Source of the DNA: Clostridia bacterium
GTDB taxonomy: Bacteria > Bacillota > Clostridia > Oscillospirales > CAG-272
Length of the DNA stretch: 64,000 bases
NCBI GenBank assembly: GCA_017621475.1
Contig: JAGATA010000029.1
Coordinates: forward strand, 52,216 to 116,215
Direction: 5' to 3'
Position 1 is the stretch's first letter, and the number at the start of each line of letters is the position of its first letter. The translations under genes were made by a program, and so were the position numbers. Below, piece after piece: positions 49,297-60,139 of the stretch. Under the pieces are notes generated by a model. It worked only from the letters and a program-made list of their open reading frames with translations. It did not search any database and was not told the origin of the DNA.

Positions 49297-50433
49297 ATGA
49301 AAAGGATAGCTATTTTCGGCTCTACCGGATCGATCGGAGCAAGTACGCTTCAAGTAATACGCGAAAACCCTGCGGATTTTCGCGCGGTAACGCTTGTTGC
49401 GGGAAAAAACATTGAAAAGCTCATTTCACAGATAGAGGAATTTGCTCCCGAAAACGTGTATATAACAAATGAAGAAAATGCGGCGCGAATATCCGCGCTG
49501 TACCCTCATTTGCGTGTGTACTTCGGAGAAGATGGTATGGAAGAAATATCGAATCGCACGGATTTTGACGTGGCAGTATCCGCGCTTGTGGGCATTGCGG
49601 GTCTTGCACCTACCTATAATATGATAAAGAACGGAAAAACAGTCGCACTTGCGAACAAAGAGGTGCTTGTTGCGGGCGGAGAGCTCGTTATGAATGCGGC
49701 AAAGGAAAGCGGAGCCGTACTTCTCACGGTTGACAGCGAGCACAGCGCGATAATGCAGTGCCTGCGCGGAGAAAGTGAAAACCCCATAGACAAGATATTG
49801 CTGACGGCATCGGGCGGCCCTTTTTTTGACAAAGAGATAACGGATGACGTTACCGCTGCCGAAGCGCTTGACCACCCAACGTGGAGTATGGGACCCAAGG
49901 TGACGATAGACTCCTCCACGATGATGAACAAGGGCTTTGAGATAATAGAGGCAAAATGGCTTTTCGGCGTGGACGCTTCAAAGATAGAGGTAGTCGTTCA
50001 CAGAAAGAGCCTCGTTCACTCTATGGTGCAGTTTGCAGACGGCACGATTATGGCAAGTATCGGCCCGAAATCTATGCAGATACCCATTTCTTATGCACTC
50101 AGTTACCCCAAAAGGCTTAAAAACAATATCGAAAAGCTTGACCTTTTCGATATATACGACCTTAGGTTCGAAAAGCCCGATATGAATAAATTCCCTTGCC
50201 TGCGCCTTGCGTACAGAGCGATAAGGGAAGGGCACAGCGCACAGGTCGTGCTGAACGCGGCGAACGAGATTATGGTGGCGGCATTCCTTGATGGAAGGGT
50301 GAAATATACCGATATACCAAAGGTTATTGAAAAAATGATGGACTTTTTCCCCGCGCGAACTCTTGGCGATGTGGCGGCTATTCTTGAATTTGACAGAGAG
50401 GTAAGAGAAAAAACTCTTGAGTTTATACCGTAA
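49297..50433 (+). CDS. dxr: 1-deoxy-D-xylulose-5-phosphate reductoisomerase
   Basis: A 378-residue NADPH-dependent enzyme (IspC) that turns DXP into methylerythritol phosphate. The nucleotide-binding start is IAIFGSTGSIGASTLQVI. The metal and substrate site shows LLTVDSEHSAIMQCL, LTASGGPFFDKE and the flexible loop DHPTWSMGPKVTIDSSTMMNKG, with IEVVVHRKSLVHSMVQFADG after it. AAGGCGGTTTTT precedes the ATG. In many Clostridia dxr sits with rseP and ispG; those are not here. Fosmidomycin is a known inhibitor of this family. Confidence 0.96.
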   Translation: MKRIAIFGSTGSIGASTLQVIRENPADFRAVTLVAGKNIEKLISQIEEFAPENVYITNEENAARISALYPHLRVYFGEDGMEEISNRTDFDVAVSALVGIAGLAPTYNMIKNGKTVALANKEVLVAGGELVMNAAKESGAVLLTVDSEHSAIMQCLRGESENPIDKILLTASGGPFFDKEITDDVTAAEALDHPTWSMGPKVTIDSSTMMNKGFEIIEAKWLFGVDASKIEVVVHRKSLVHSMVQFADGTIMASIGPKSMQIPISYALSYPKRLKNNIEKLDLFDIYDLRFEKPDMNKFPCLRLAYRAIREGHSAQVVLNAANEIMVAAFLDGRVKYTDIPKVIEKMMDFFPARTLGDVAAILEFDREVREKTLEFIP

Positions 50434-50462
50434 TCGTACAATAAATCCAACGGATTTGTCAA

Positions 50463-50492
50463 TTGACGTTTATACTGTGGGTATGGTTTAAT
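50463..50492 (+). promoter_or_regulatory. promoter of the metallophosphoesterase gene
   Basis: TTGACG (50463-50468), 18-base spacer, TTTAAT (50487-50492). The upstream dxr gene ends 30 bases earlier without a clear terminator. Confidence 0.4.
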
Positions 50493-50529
50493 AAATATAT
50501 AAATAATAGTTCTAAAGGAGGACCTTTTT

Positions 50530-52740
50530 ATGAAATTCAAAAAGCTTTTGGCATCTGTTTTGTGTGCTTCAACGGTGCTGTCCTTTGCCGCCTGCGGAAA
50601 TACGGAAACCACCACGGATGCGGCGGTAACGACTGATCCTGCGGTGACAACGGTAACCACATCTGCCACAACGGACACACAGACCACTACCGAACAGACA
50701 ACACAAACAACTAAACTTAAGACAGACCCCTCCAACCCGGTGTTTGATGCAAGTAATATAGTGCTTTCTTTCGGTTCTATCTCCGACGTGCATATAAACG
50801 CAACGAATAAAGACGGCGACGAAAAGTTCAAATCGGCGATCCTCCGCCTTATTGCGGAAGCTAAAAAAGACGATGCCGACGGTATCGACGCTCTTGCTAT
50901 CGCAGGCGACATTGCGGATACGGGAAAGATATCCGAGGTGCAGACCTTTGCGAATATCGTAAAAACTTATTTCCCAAATAAAAATGTAATGCTTACAACC
51001 GGTAACCACGATGTTTCCGGTGTTGATATGCAGGACTACTATGATGTTATGGGCGAGGAATATTTCGCGAATGATACGGTTGACAGCGATATTGCAAGCG
51101 GAAGCCGCCATTGTATCGTAAACGGTTATCATTTCGTTTTCGTTGAGCCGCAAAAGTACGGAAGTGGCTGCCCTTACACACAAGAAACTATCGAATGGCT
51201 CGATAAGACTCTTGAAAATATTACAAAAGAAAATCCCAATGCGTACGTATTCGTATTTACGCATCCCATGATATACAAGACATGCTACGGAAGCGAGCTT
51301 GGCGGATCTTGGTACACGACGTACCTTACGGATACACTTTCCAAATATCCGCAGGTTATGACGTTCGGCGGACATCTCCATTTCCCGATAAACGATGAAC
51401 GCTCTATTATGCAGAATAAATTTACCTCTCTCGGCTGCGGTTCCGTGCGCTACCTTGCCATCGAGGGCGGATATGACAACGCAAGCGGTACAGTTCCCGA
51501 TAATGCGTACTCTGTTTCCTCCGGTCTTCTCGTTCAGGTGGACAAAAACGGCAACTGCCGCATAACGAGAATGTTCTTCTCCCAGACAACGACATTCAAG
51601 GAAGCTTGGGAGGTTTCCGTTCCTGTGGATGACGGCTCTCACCTTACAAAATACACAACTGCACGCGCGAATGATAACAAAGCTCCCGTGCTTTCCGGTA
51701 TTGTTACCTTCACGCCCACGAGCGAAGGCGCTTCCGATGGCAAGATAAGCATTGCGGCGGGAACTGACGATGATTTTGTTCATCATTATATCATCAAGAT
51801 CATAGACAAGCCCACGGGCGCGGTAGTTGGTACATATACAGTCCTTTCCGATTTCTATCTCAAAGCGAATCCCTCCGATATGAGTGACACGTTCTCCTGG
51901 TCCATAGGCTCGCTTTCGGACGGCGAATATAAGGTAGCCGTTACCGCTATTGACTCTTGGGACGCTGTCAGCAACGAGATATACGGCGAATTCAAGATAG
52001 GAACGGGTGTTGTGGAAGAGCTTCCGTCCGAGCTTCCCGACACTTATGCGGATATTGACTTTGCGGACGGCAAGGTAGAGGACACAAAGGGCAAGCTTCA
52101 TATGACGTTAAACAATGCAACTGTTGGCGACAAAGAGCTTACCTTTGCAGGCAAGACTGCAACTGTTCCCGCACTTACCGTTGAAGCGCGCGGCGAGTAC
52201 GCTGTTGCAAGATTTAAAGATTACAGCGCGGATACCATTACAAACTTCTATAACAGCGAAACGGGCTTCTCCGTTGAAGGTGTGTTCATTAACAGATCCC
52301 CCTCCGGTTCCCAGGGCGCTATCTGCGGAACTCAGGCAGGCGGATGGGGTATTGCACAGGCAGAAGGCGTTCCTTACCTCTTTACCTATATTGCCAAGGG
52401 AAGCTCCAAGATAACTGCACAGAAGGCTTCCTCCACAACAGAGATGACGCACGCTGTAGCTACGTTCAAATACGACAGTGCGACAGACAAGACGACAACG
52501 GCTCTTTATCTTGACGGTGTTCTCGTTGCCAGAGATACAAAGACGGGTAAGATCGCAATAAGCACTTATCCTTCAGCTGCCAATGCTTTCGTTCTCGGCT
52601 CCGATATAGATACAAACGGTATGGGTCAGGACTTTATGATGACTGATTTTTCCATTATCGACGCCAAGCTCTACGCAGAAGCTCTTAACCGCAATCAGGT
52701 TCAGACGGCGTATAACAATGCTTTGGAAAATTTCGGCTGA
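50530..52740 (+). CDS. secreted metallophosphoesterase lipoprotein with LamG-like domain
   Basis: A 736-residue lipoprotein. The signal peptide ends at FAAC (Cys22), followed by a Thr-rich linker of about 40 residues (TTDPAVTTVTTSATTDTQTT). Residues 75-360 are a calcineurin-like phosphoesterase with the metal motifs SISDVHINA, AIAGDIADTG, TTGNHDVSG, VFTHPMIY and GGHLHFP. An Ig-like segment follows (about 385-490), then a concanavalin A/LamG-like domain to the end. TAAAGGAGGACCTTTTT precedes the ATG. It is surface-bound and may act on phosphate esters or nucleotides outside the cell; the substrate cannot be told. It is a single-gene unit. Confidence 0.85.
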   Translation: MKFKKLLASVLCASTVLSFAACGNTETTTDAAVTTDPAVTTVTTSATTDTQTTTEQTTQTTKLKTDPSNPVFDASNIVLSFGSISDVHINATNKDGDEKFKSAILRLIAEAKKDDADGIDALAIAGDIADTGKISEVQTFANIVKTYFPNKNVMLTTGNHDVSGVDMQDYYDVMGEEYFANDTVDSDIASGSRHCIVNGYHFVFVEPQKYGSGCPYTQETIEWLDKTLENITKENPNAYVFVFTHPMIYKTCYGSELGGSWYTTYLTDTLSKYPQVMTFGGHLHFPINDERSIMQNKFTSLGCGSVRYLAIEGGYDNASGTVPDNAYSVSSGLLVQVDKNGNCRITRMFFSQTTTFKEAWEVSVPVDDGSHLTKYTTARANDNKAPVLSGIVTFTPTSEGASDGKISIAAGTDDDFVHHYIIKIIDKPTGAVVGTYTVLSDFYLKANPSDMSDTFSWSIGSLSDGEYKVAVTAIDSWDAVSNEIYGEFKIGTGVVEELPSELPDTYADIDFADGKVEDTKGKLHMTLNNATVGDKELTFAGKTATVPALTVEARGEYAVARFKDYSADTITNFYNSETGFSVEGVFINRSPSGSQGAICGTQAGGWGIAQAEGVPYLFTYIAKGSSKITAQKASSTTEMTHAVATFKYDSATDKTTTALYLDGVLVARDTKTGKIAISTYPSAANAFVLGSDIDTNGMGQDFMMTDFSIIDAKLYAEALNRNQVQTAYNNALENFG

Positions 52741-52785
52741 TATAACGCAAAAAAGTGTGCGATGAGCACACTTTTTTGCGTTATA
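52741..52785. terminator. bidirectional terminator, 20-bp perfect stem
   Basis: TATAACGCAAAAAAGTGTGC (52741-52760) pairs perfectly with 52766-52785, loop GATGA. It starts right after the phosphoesterase stop and ends 5 bases before the converging sigma-factor gene. Confidence 0.9.
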
Positions 52786-52789
52786 AAAC

Positions 52790-54409
52790 TTATTCCGTCG
52801 GCAAAATATCGCAGAACATAAGAAGCGTTGCCGTCGTGCCTTCCTCTTTTGTAAGGGGCTTGAACACGTTCGCGGAGTAGAGCACATCGAGTGTCATAAT
52901 GGACGTGATACTTGTCATAAAGCCTTCTATTTCAGTGGCAACGATAAGGTCCTGCATATGTGCGGGATATTTTTTCGCCTCTATCATAGCGCTTTCGATA
53001 GCGAACTTTGCAAATTCCTGCTTGTATTCCTCGGGAAGAGCAGGGAGCTTATCGGCAAATTCTTTCCAAGTGCCTTTAACGACCATAATGTTGGGCTTGC
53101 CGTCCTCGGTAAGGAAGTTTCTTTCGCGGAGTCTTTCAAATTTTTCTTTGCTTGCCGCGTCGTCCTTTATCGCGCCGCTCATCACTTCATAGAGGTATTC
53201 GTAATCTTCCGTGAGGTTATTTTGCCACGCGCCCTTTCTCGTGCAGAATTTCGTATCGACGGACCAGGAGTAAACAGGATATTTGTCGGACTTACGGGTC
53301 ATATCTCCGCACGTCCAATAGTTTCTATCCTCGAGCGTAGGCTTATACTCGGGGTCTGTGCGCGTTTGCTCAAGGTTTACATACACGAAATAGTTGCTTC
53401 CGTGGGTGGTCTTGATCTTGTATTTTGAAATGTCGATGCCGCTTTCTATTCTGCATTTATTGTTTATGGCGTAGAATATTGCCGCAGCCTCGAAAAGCTC
53501 GCGGTTGCCGCCGGGAATGTAAACTTCCGTCATATCCTTGATCGCCTCGCGTACCATGGGAACGTATTTCTCTGCGAGCATAAGTGCGGCTTCAAGCTGC
53601 TTCTTTTGTCTTGCTTCTATTGCTTCAAGAGAATACGTTTCGGGGCAGAAGCAAACGTATGTTGTGTATTTACCGCCCGACGTGGGAACGAGGAAGCCGT
53701 TCTGTTCAAGAAAATCTATCTTATCCTCAATGTAAACGGGAGTGATGCCGAGCTCCTCTGCGATCTCCTCTTTTGTTTTCGGCTCAAAATAAACGCTGTA
53801 GCAGATATTCATTTCAAGCTTGTTGCCAATGTAATATTCGGGACCTTTTCCGTTGGCGGGGGAGCCGCCGTGCCCCATACCTGTATATTTTACGGGGTTA
53901 AGTCCGAGTTTTCCGATTCTTCTTTCCATATTAAAACCCTCCTTGAGTTCGTTTCTTGCTTTGTTAAGATGCCATTTAACCGTACCTTCGGAAAGAGAAG
54001 TCTTTTCCGCGATATAGGAAATACTTCTGTTTTCGTAATAGAAAAGATAAACTATCTCGCGGCGCTTTTCGGAGAGAAAAGCTATCTCGCGGCGCAGACG
54101 GAGAATATCCTCGTCCGAGTTTTCGAAAGAATATTCATCGTAAAAGGGCAGAGCCAGACCGTCTATGGAAACACCCTCGTGCCTTTTTTTGGAGGCAACG
54201 TATTTTGAATACACATGTTCGCTTATGCGCCATACGTATCCGTCCGGATTCGGAATTTCGTCGGCGGCGCGCAGGGAAAGATATACTTCCTTTACGATTT
54301 CTTGGGCGAGCTCCTCCGCTTCATCGTATGAAAAGGATTTTTTTACGGCAAAGCCGTATATCTTTTTGATGTATTCGTTTATTATAACGTCTGCTTTCTG
54401 TTTATCCAT
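52790..54409 (-). CDS. sigma-70-family protein with long C-terminal extension
   Basis: A 539-residue protein. Residues 1-75 look like sigma region 2 (YDEAEELAQEIVKEVYLSL, YVWRISEHVYSKYV) and about 105-160 like region 4, with the helix-turn-helix SISYIAEKTSLSEGTVKWHLNKARNELK. That is the whole of a normal ECF sigma factor. A further 380 residues follow, starting with a winged-helix-like segment (TKEEIAEELGITPVYIEDKIDFLEQNGFL, about 211-240) and then a domain I do not recognise, rich in Tyr, Glu and Lys, with scattered Cys. GAAGGAAGAAAAAAG precedes the ATG. No separate anti-sigma gene is adjacent, so the extension may control the sigma part. Confidence 0.8.
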   Translation of the reverse strand: MDKQKADVIINEYIKKIYGFAVKKSFSYDEAEELAQEIVKEVYLSLRAADEIPNPDGYVWRISEHVYSKYVASKKRHEGVSIDGLALPFYDEYSFENSDEDILRLRREIAFLSEKRREIVYLFYYENRSISYIAEKTSLSEGTVKWHLNKARNELKEGFNMERRIGKLGLNPVKYTGMGHGGSPANGKGPEYYIGNKLEMNICYSVYFEPKTKEEIAEELGITPVYIEDKIDFLEQNGFLVPTSGGKYTTYVCFCPETYSLEAIEARQKKQLEAALMLAEKYVPMVREAIKDMTEVYIPGGNRELFEAAAIFYAINNKCRIESGIDISKYKIKTTHGSNYFVYVNLEQTRTDPEYKPTLEDRNYWTCGDMTRKSDKYPVYSWSVDTKFCTRKGAWQNNLTEDYEYLYEVMSGAIKDDAASKEKFERLRERNFLTEDGKPNIMVVKGTWKEFADKLPALPEEYKQEFAKFAIESAMIEAKKYPAHMQDLIVATEIEGFMTSITSIMTLDVLYSANVFKPLTKEEGTTATLLMFCDILPTE

Positions 54410-54434
54410 CTTTTTTCTTCCTTCGGTGCTGTTT

Positions 54435-54469
54435 GACTATATAGTAGAGGTAAAAATGAAAAGGTTGGC
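54435..54469 (-). promoter_or_regulatory. possible ECF-type promoter of the extended sigma gene
   Basis: On the minus strand CCAACCTTTTCA near 54458-54469 resembles the AAC-type -35 of ECF promoters, with CCTCTAC about 54443-54449 and TATATAG after it as a possible -10. The reading is loose. Confidence 0.25.
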
Positions 54470-54535
54470 GGTTTTGAAAAATATTTTTTGAATTTATTTT
54501 ATTATAGCATATTTTTGCGCTTTGTGTAAATAGAA

Positions 54536-54561
54536 AAAGGCGAGCATGGGAGCTCGCCTTT
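54536..54561 (-). terminator. terminator of the ECF sigma/anti-sigma operon
   Basis: AAAGGCGAGC (54536-54545) pairs perfectly with GCTCGCCTTT (54552-54561), loop of six, with TTTTTC following on the minus strand. Confidence 0.85.
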
Positions 54562-54612
54562 GGTAATATATACTGATTTTACATAGCTTTAACACAATTA
54601 CGGTCCGCTTTT

Positions 54613-56013
54613 TTACCCCGGAATTACGGAAACGGAACAGCCGTCATCCTTTTTAAGCATCATTGCTGTGATATTGGCAATTTCCGCAGGAGAAGCTTCC
54701 GTTATCTCCATTGCCGAGCTACAAATAACGGTTATTTTATCACCTGCGACGATACTTGTCGAGGGATAAAACCAATTCGGTACTTTTAAAAGATCGGTGC
54801 CTATGGCTTTTCCGTCCGCACCGATTGCGGAAAGGATGATTTCGCTGTCATTCAGATCCGTAACTATAAAGGTATAATTGTAATTTTCGCATTTGTTTCC
54901 GGCGGCAGATTCCCATATTATTTCGGTTATTTCAAAATCGAACCAAACGGCTTTGTCTTCGATAAACATGACGAATTTATAAAGACCTGCTTCGTTTAAA
55001 TCATATCCATCCAGCGGATATTGTTTTACAACGCTTTCTCCGAATGGCAGAGTGTAAATAACGTCGGGAAAATCCACGGGGTTTACATAACTCAAGCCCC
55101 AACCATCGTTTGTCTTTTTGTAAATATAAAATTCCGGGGAATATTCAATATCGTGCCCCGTTTCGTTCACAAGTTTTGCCGTGATATACGGCTTTTTACC
55201 GAAAAAGTCCCAATCGTGCTGTTCTTCTATGCCGATATCGAAGTAAAGCCCCTCGTATTCGCTGCCGCTTTCACGCACACCTGCGGAATAATGAAATTCC
55301 ACCGTGTTTTCTTCTATCCCGTTTGCCGAGAGAAAGATTATGGGGATGGAAACGACTACGGCAACTACGACGGTAAGTATTGCCGTGCATATCCAGAACG
55401 TTTTTTGCTTCACTATGGATAGGAGATGGAGCTCTTTTTTATAAACTATAGCTTTGATGAGAAGCGTAAGAGATAGCAATACCGTAAGCAAGAGGGGGAT
55501 GTCAAGGCTGTCGTCTATACTTAGCGAGGCGATGATCGTTGCAAGAGCAAGAAGTGTGCTTACCGCACCGAAAATTTTTTCACCAATGCTTCTTTTGCAC
55601 TTGTCGAGAGCGCGCAGTACGGCAAGCCCAAGCTCGATAAGGGCAACGTAGCAGGGAAACGTGTAAAGGAAAAGCGACAAAAGCTTCATGCCGTACGGTA
55701 TTGCGATAATACTGCCCGAGTCATCCGCAAAAAGCGCGAGAATAAATATCGCGGGAAAATATATTATCGCCGCGGCAAGAAAGAGGCATTTGAGCGTGTT
55801 GAGAGTTTCTTTTCTTTCGTGGCGGACTATAACGCCGCTTTTTTCTTCCAAAAGCGCATCCTCGCTTGCGTGGGAGGACATTTTTTCACATATTTTTCTG
55901 CAATGCTCGCAGGTTCCGATGTGGTCTTTTATCATATCCTCGCTTGCCTTGCTGCAAGCGCCGTCTATATAAAGAGGAAGAAGATCCTCGATTATATCGC
56001 ATTTTTTACTCAT
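54613..56013 (-). CDS. zf-HC2 anti-sigma factor, multi-pass membrane protein
   Basis: A 466-residue protein. Residues 1-50 are a zinc-finger anti-sigma domain (CDIIEDLLPLYIDGACSKASEDMIKDHIGTCEHCRKICEKM) with the H-x3-C-x2-C group. Six to seven hydrophobic segments lie between about 75 and 245. The C-terminal 200 residues form an outer domain with beta character. It would hold the ECF sigma factor at the membrane until a signal is sensed. The ATG at 56013 overlaps the sigma stop (ATGAGTAA), so the two are coupled; an ATG three codons earlier is the alternative start. Confidence 0.85.
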   Translation of the reverse strand: MSKKCDIIEDLLPLYIDGACSKASEDMIKDHIGTCEHCRKICEKMSSHASEDALLEEKSGVIVRHERKETLNTLKCLFLAAAIIYFPAIFILALFADDSGSIIAIPYGMKLLSLFLYTFPCYVALIELGLAVLRALDKCKRSIGEKIFGAVSTLLALATIIASLSIDDSLDIPLLLTVLLSLTLLIKAIVYKKELHLLSIVKQKTFWICTAILTVVVAVVVSIPIIFLSANGIEENTVEFHYSAGVRESGSEYEGLYFDIGIEEQHDWDFFGKKPYITAKLVNETGHDIEYSPEFYIYKKTNDGWGLSYVNPVDFPDVIYTLPFGESVVKQYPLDGYDLNEAGLYKFVMFIEDKAVWFDFEITEIIWESAAGNKCENYNYTFIVTDLNDSEIILSAIGADGKAIGTDLLKVPNWFYPSTSIVAGDKITVICSSAMEITEASPAEIANITAMMLKKDDGCSVSVIPG

Positions 56014-56491
56014 TGCCGTCATCCATCCTTTCTTGAATTTTAAGCTTTGCGCGGTGATACGTCACTCTTGCCCAGCTTTCTGTTTTGCCGAATATTGCGG
56101 CTATCTGTGAAAATGCCAGCTCCCCGAAAACGCGGAGCTGGAAGACCTCTTTATACGGTTCTTCCAATCCGTGCAAAATAAGGTGAACGCGAAAAGCCGT
56201 GTCGGAATCTTCAACGGTTTTTTCCGTGTTTTCGCGCGCGGGAAGATCTTCCGATTCCGAAAGGTCGGACATGTTTTTTCTTTTGCGAAGCTCGTCTAAG
56301 TATATATTTTTTGCAATGGAGCAAAGCCAGGTAAGCTCATCCGATCTTCCTCTGAATTCGGCTTTGGACATCACCGCCTTGTAAAAGGTGTTTTGCGCTA
56401 TTTCCTCGGCGTGAACCCGATTTTTGCAAAGAGATACCGCATATGAATATACCTGCATATAATATGAGTTATACAGCTTTTCGTAGTCCAT
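56006..56491 (-). CDS. ECF-family RNA polymerase sigma factor
   Basis: A 161-residue ECF sigma factor. Region 2 is YSYAVSLCKNRVHAEEIAQNTFYKA with TWLCSIAKNIYLDELRKRK, and region 4 is YKEVFQLRVFGELAFSQIAAIFGKTESWARVTYHRAKLKIQE. I chose the ATG at 56491, where AGGAGGTGA lies 10 bases upstream; the longer frame runs through the promoter. It is coupled to the anti-sigma gene. A TGTAAC-16-CGTCTAA promoter upstream suggests that it transcribes its own operon. Confidence 0.92.
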   Translation of the reverse strand: MDYEKLYNSYYMQVYSYAVSLCKNRVHAEEIAQNTFYKAVMSKAEFRGRSDELTWLCSIAKNIYLDELRKRKNMSDLSESEDLPARENTEKTVEDSDTAFRVHLILHGLEEPYKEVFQLRVFGELAFSQIAAIFGKTESWARVTYHRAKLKIQERMDDGNE

Positions 56492-56525
56492 GGTCGTGAC
56501 GTCACCTCCTTTTTGCTTTCGTAGG

Positions 56526-56554
56526 TTAGACGCGGAAAACGCACTTTCGTTACA
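56526..56554 (-). promoter_or_regulatory. ECF autoregulatory promoter
   Basis: On the minus strand TGTAAC (56549-56554), a 16-base spacer and CGTCTAA (56526-56532). The AAC in the -35 and CGTC in the -10 are the classic ECF sigma signature. The leader to the sigma ATG is about 30 bases. Confidence 0.7.
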
Positions 56555-56581
56555 AAGTATTTTACTAATTATACCATAAAA

Positions 56582-56622
56582 AACGCAAAAACTCTTCCCA
56601 AAAGGAAGAGTTTTTTTGCGTT
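56582..56622 (-). terminator. groEL terminator
   Basis: AAAAACTCTTCC (56587-56598) pairs with GGAAGAGTTTTT (56604-56615), and outer arms AACGC and GCGTT extend it past a two-base bulge. T runs flank both sides. Confidence 0.85.
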
Positions 56623-56634
56623 TTTGCATTTTTA

Positions 56635-58293
<1,659 letters not shown>

Positions 58294-58303
58294 TCAGTTT
58301 AAA

Positions 58304-58615
<312 letters not shown>

Positions 58616-58641
58616 TTAAAAAATTTTAGACGTTTGTTGCT

Positions 58642-58668
58642 TTGGCACTCAAACGTGTTGAGTGCTAA
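58642..58668. promoter_or_regulatory. CIRCE operator (HrcA site)
   Basis: TTGGCACTC (58642-58650), nine bases, GAGTGCTAA (58660-58668). It matches TTAGCACTC-N9-GAGTGCTAA with one changed base in one arm. It lies just after the groES promoter. Confidence 0.93.
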
Positions 58669-58679
58669 TTTCGTATATC

Positions 58680-58708
58680 ATTTTACATAACAAGAAGGAA
58701 AAAATCAA
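58680..58708 (-). promoter_or_regulatory. groES-groEL promoter
   Basis: On the minus strand TTGATT (58703-58708), 17-base spacer, TAAAAT (58680-58685). Transcription would start close to the CIRCE element. Confidence 0.65.
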
Positions 58709-58840
58709 TAGATATTTCCATTGTTAACAATTTATTCACAATTATTAAAAAGTAAAGCTAAATTAAGTCACGAAAAAGACAAGAAGTCATTTTTCTTTTG
58801 CCGATTTCATATTATTTATGAAGTGAAAAGGGGTGGTTTC

Positions 58841-60139
58841 TTGAATTTTTCCGAATTTTTAAGATATTCTATTTGTGCGCTGATATTTGGCGGCGGCGCG
58901 TTTTTCCTTTTTTATTTAAAGGGATTTTTTCTGTTTCATCCGATAAAGACGGTGCGTGAAATGTTTCATCGCACGGATAAAAGCGGAATTTCGCCGCTTC
59001 GCGCGCTTTCTGCGTCTCTTTCCGGCACGCTTGGTGTCGGAAACATCGTAGGTGTTGCCGTAGCGATGATAACGGGCGGTGCCGGCGCGGTCTTTTGGAT
59101 ATGGATAAGCGCGCTTGTTTCGATGGTGCTCAAATATTGCGAGATAACGCTCGGCGTAAAATACCGCAAAAAAAGCGCCGCAGGGTTTGAGGGCGGCCCG
59201 ATGTATTATATGGAAAAAGGCATCGGCGGAAGGGCAGGCAAAATATGCGGGGCGCTTTTTTCGCTTGCTGCGGTGGTGTCCTCTTTTTCCGTTGGCAATA
59301 TCGTGCAGGTATATGCCGCAAGCGATGCGGCTAATATCATTTTCGGGATGAATGAGTTTGTTTTCGGCGCGCTTTTCGCCGCCGCTATAGCTTTTGTTAT
59401 ATTCGGCGGCTTTGAGCGCATATCGCGCGTGACGAGCATTCTGCTTCCTGTGATGAGCGCTGTGTACCTTTTGCTTTGCCTTGCTGTTGTAGCGGAAAAC
59501 GCCGCACTTCTTCCTTCGTTTTTGAAAGAAATATTTTCGCAGGCGTTTATGTCGGACAGCGTGTTCGGCGGTGTGCTTGGTTTTTTGCTTTCGGAAGCTT
59601 TTTCCGAGGGAGTTTGTAAGGGTACTTTTTCCCACGAATCGGGAAGCGGAACTGCACCTATGGCGCACGCAAACGCGCAGACGGATACGCCTGCGCGACA
59701 GGGGCTTTTGGGACTTTTTGAGGTCTTTGCCGATACGATAGTTATGTGTACGCTGACCGCTTTTGTAATACTTGCCGCGTGGCAGGGCGGCGTACAAAAC
59801 GAAAACGGAATGGGGCTTGTGCTGGATTCTTTTGAACTCGGTATTGGGCGCGGGGCTTGCTATGTGATAGGTGTGTGCATATTGCTGTTTGCTTTTTCCA
59901 CGCTAATATGCTGGGCATATTACGGAAAGTTTTGTCTTTCGCATTTGACAGGGTCGAAAAAAGTGGGAAAAGTCTATATTTTCGCTTATCTTCTGTGCAT
60001 TGCTTTCGGAACGCTTTTGTCACAGGAGGCAGTCTGGTTTACTGCCGATGCGGCAATAGCGCTTATGACGGCGCTTAATCTGCCCGCAATGTTTTTGCTG
60101 CGAAAAGAGATAAAACGTGAGACAGAGATCATTTTTTAA
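58841..60139 (+). CDS. sodium:alanine/glycine symporter (AGCS family)
   Basis: A 432-residue transporter with about 11 helices. Marks of the AGCS family are ISPLRALSASLSGTLGVGNIVGVAVAMITGGAGAVFWIW, GPMYYMEKGIG and the EGVCKGTFSHESGSGTAPMAHANA segment. It imports a small neutral amino acid with sodium. I chose the TTG at 58841, preceded by AAGGGGTGGTTTC, because the family's first helix starts soon after; the longer frame above lacks a start signal. The C-terminus is short. It ends inside the last codons of the converging S24 repressor gene (11-base overlap). Confidence 0.87.
   Translation: MNFSEFLRYSICALIFGGGAFFLFYLKGFFLFHPIKTVREMFHRTDKSGISPLRALSASLSGTLGVGNIVGVAVAMITGGAGAVFWIWISALVSMVLKYCEITLGVKYRKKSAAGFEGGPMYYMEKGIGGRAGKICGALFSLAAVVSSFSVGNIVQVYAASDAANIIFGMNEFVFGALFAAAIAFVIFGGFERISRVTSILLPVMSAVYLLLCLAVVAENAALLPSFLKEIFSQAFMSDSVFGGVLGFLLSEAFSEGVCKGTFSHESGSGTAPMAHANAQTDTPARQGLLGLFEVFADTIVMCTLTAFVILAAWQGGVQNENGMGLVLDSFELGIGRGACYVIGVCILLFAFSTLICWAYYGKFCLSHLTGSKKVGKVYIFAYLLCIAFGTLLSQEAVWFTADAAIALMTALNLPAMFLLRKEIKRETEIIF

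Noticed and set aside
50569..52101. 510-residue open frame opposite the phosphoesterase gene
   Set aside because: Long only because of the codon bias of the real gene; the plus-strand gene has a signal peptide, metal motifs and a strong ribosome binding site.
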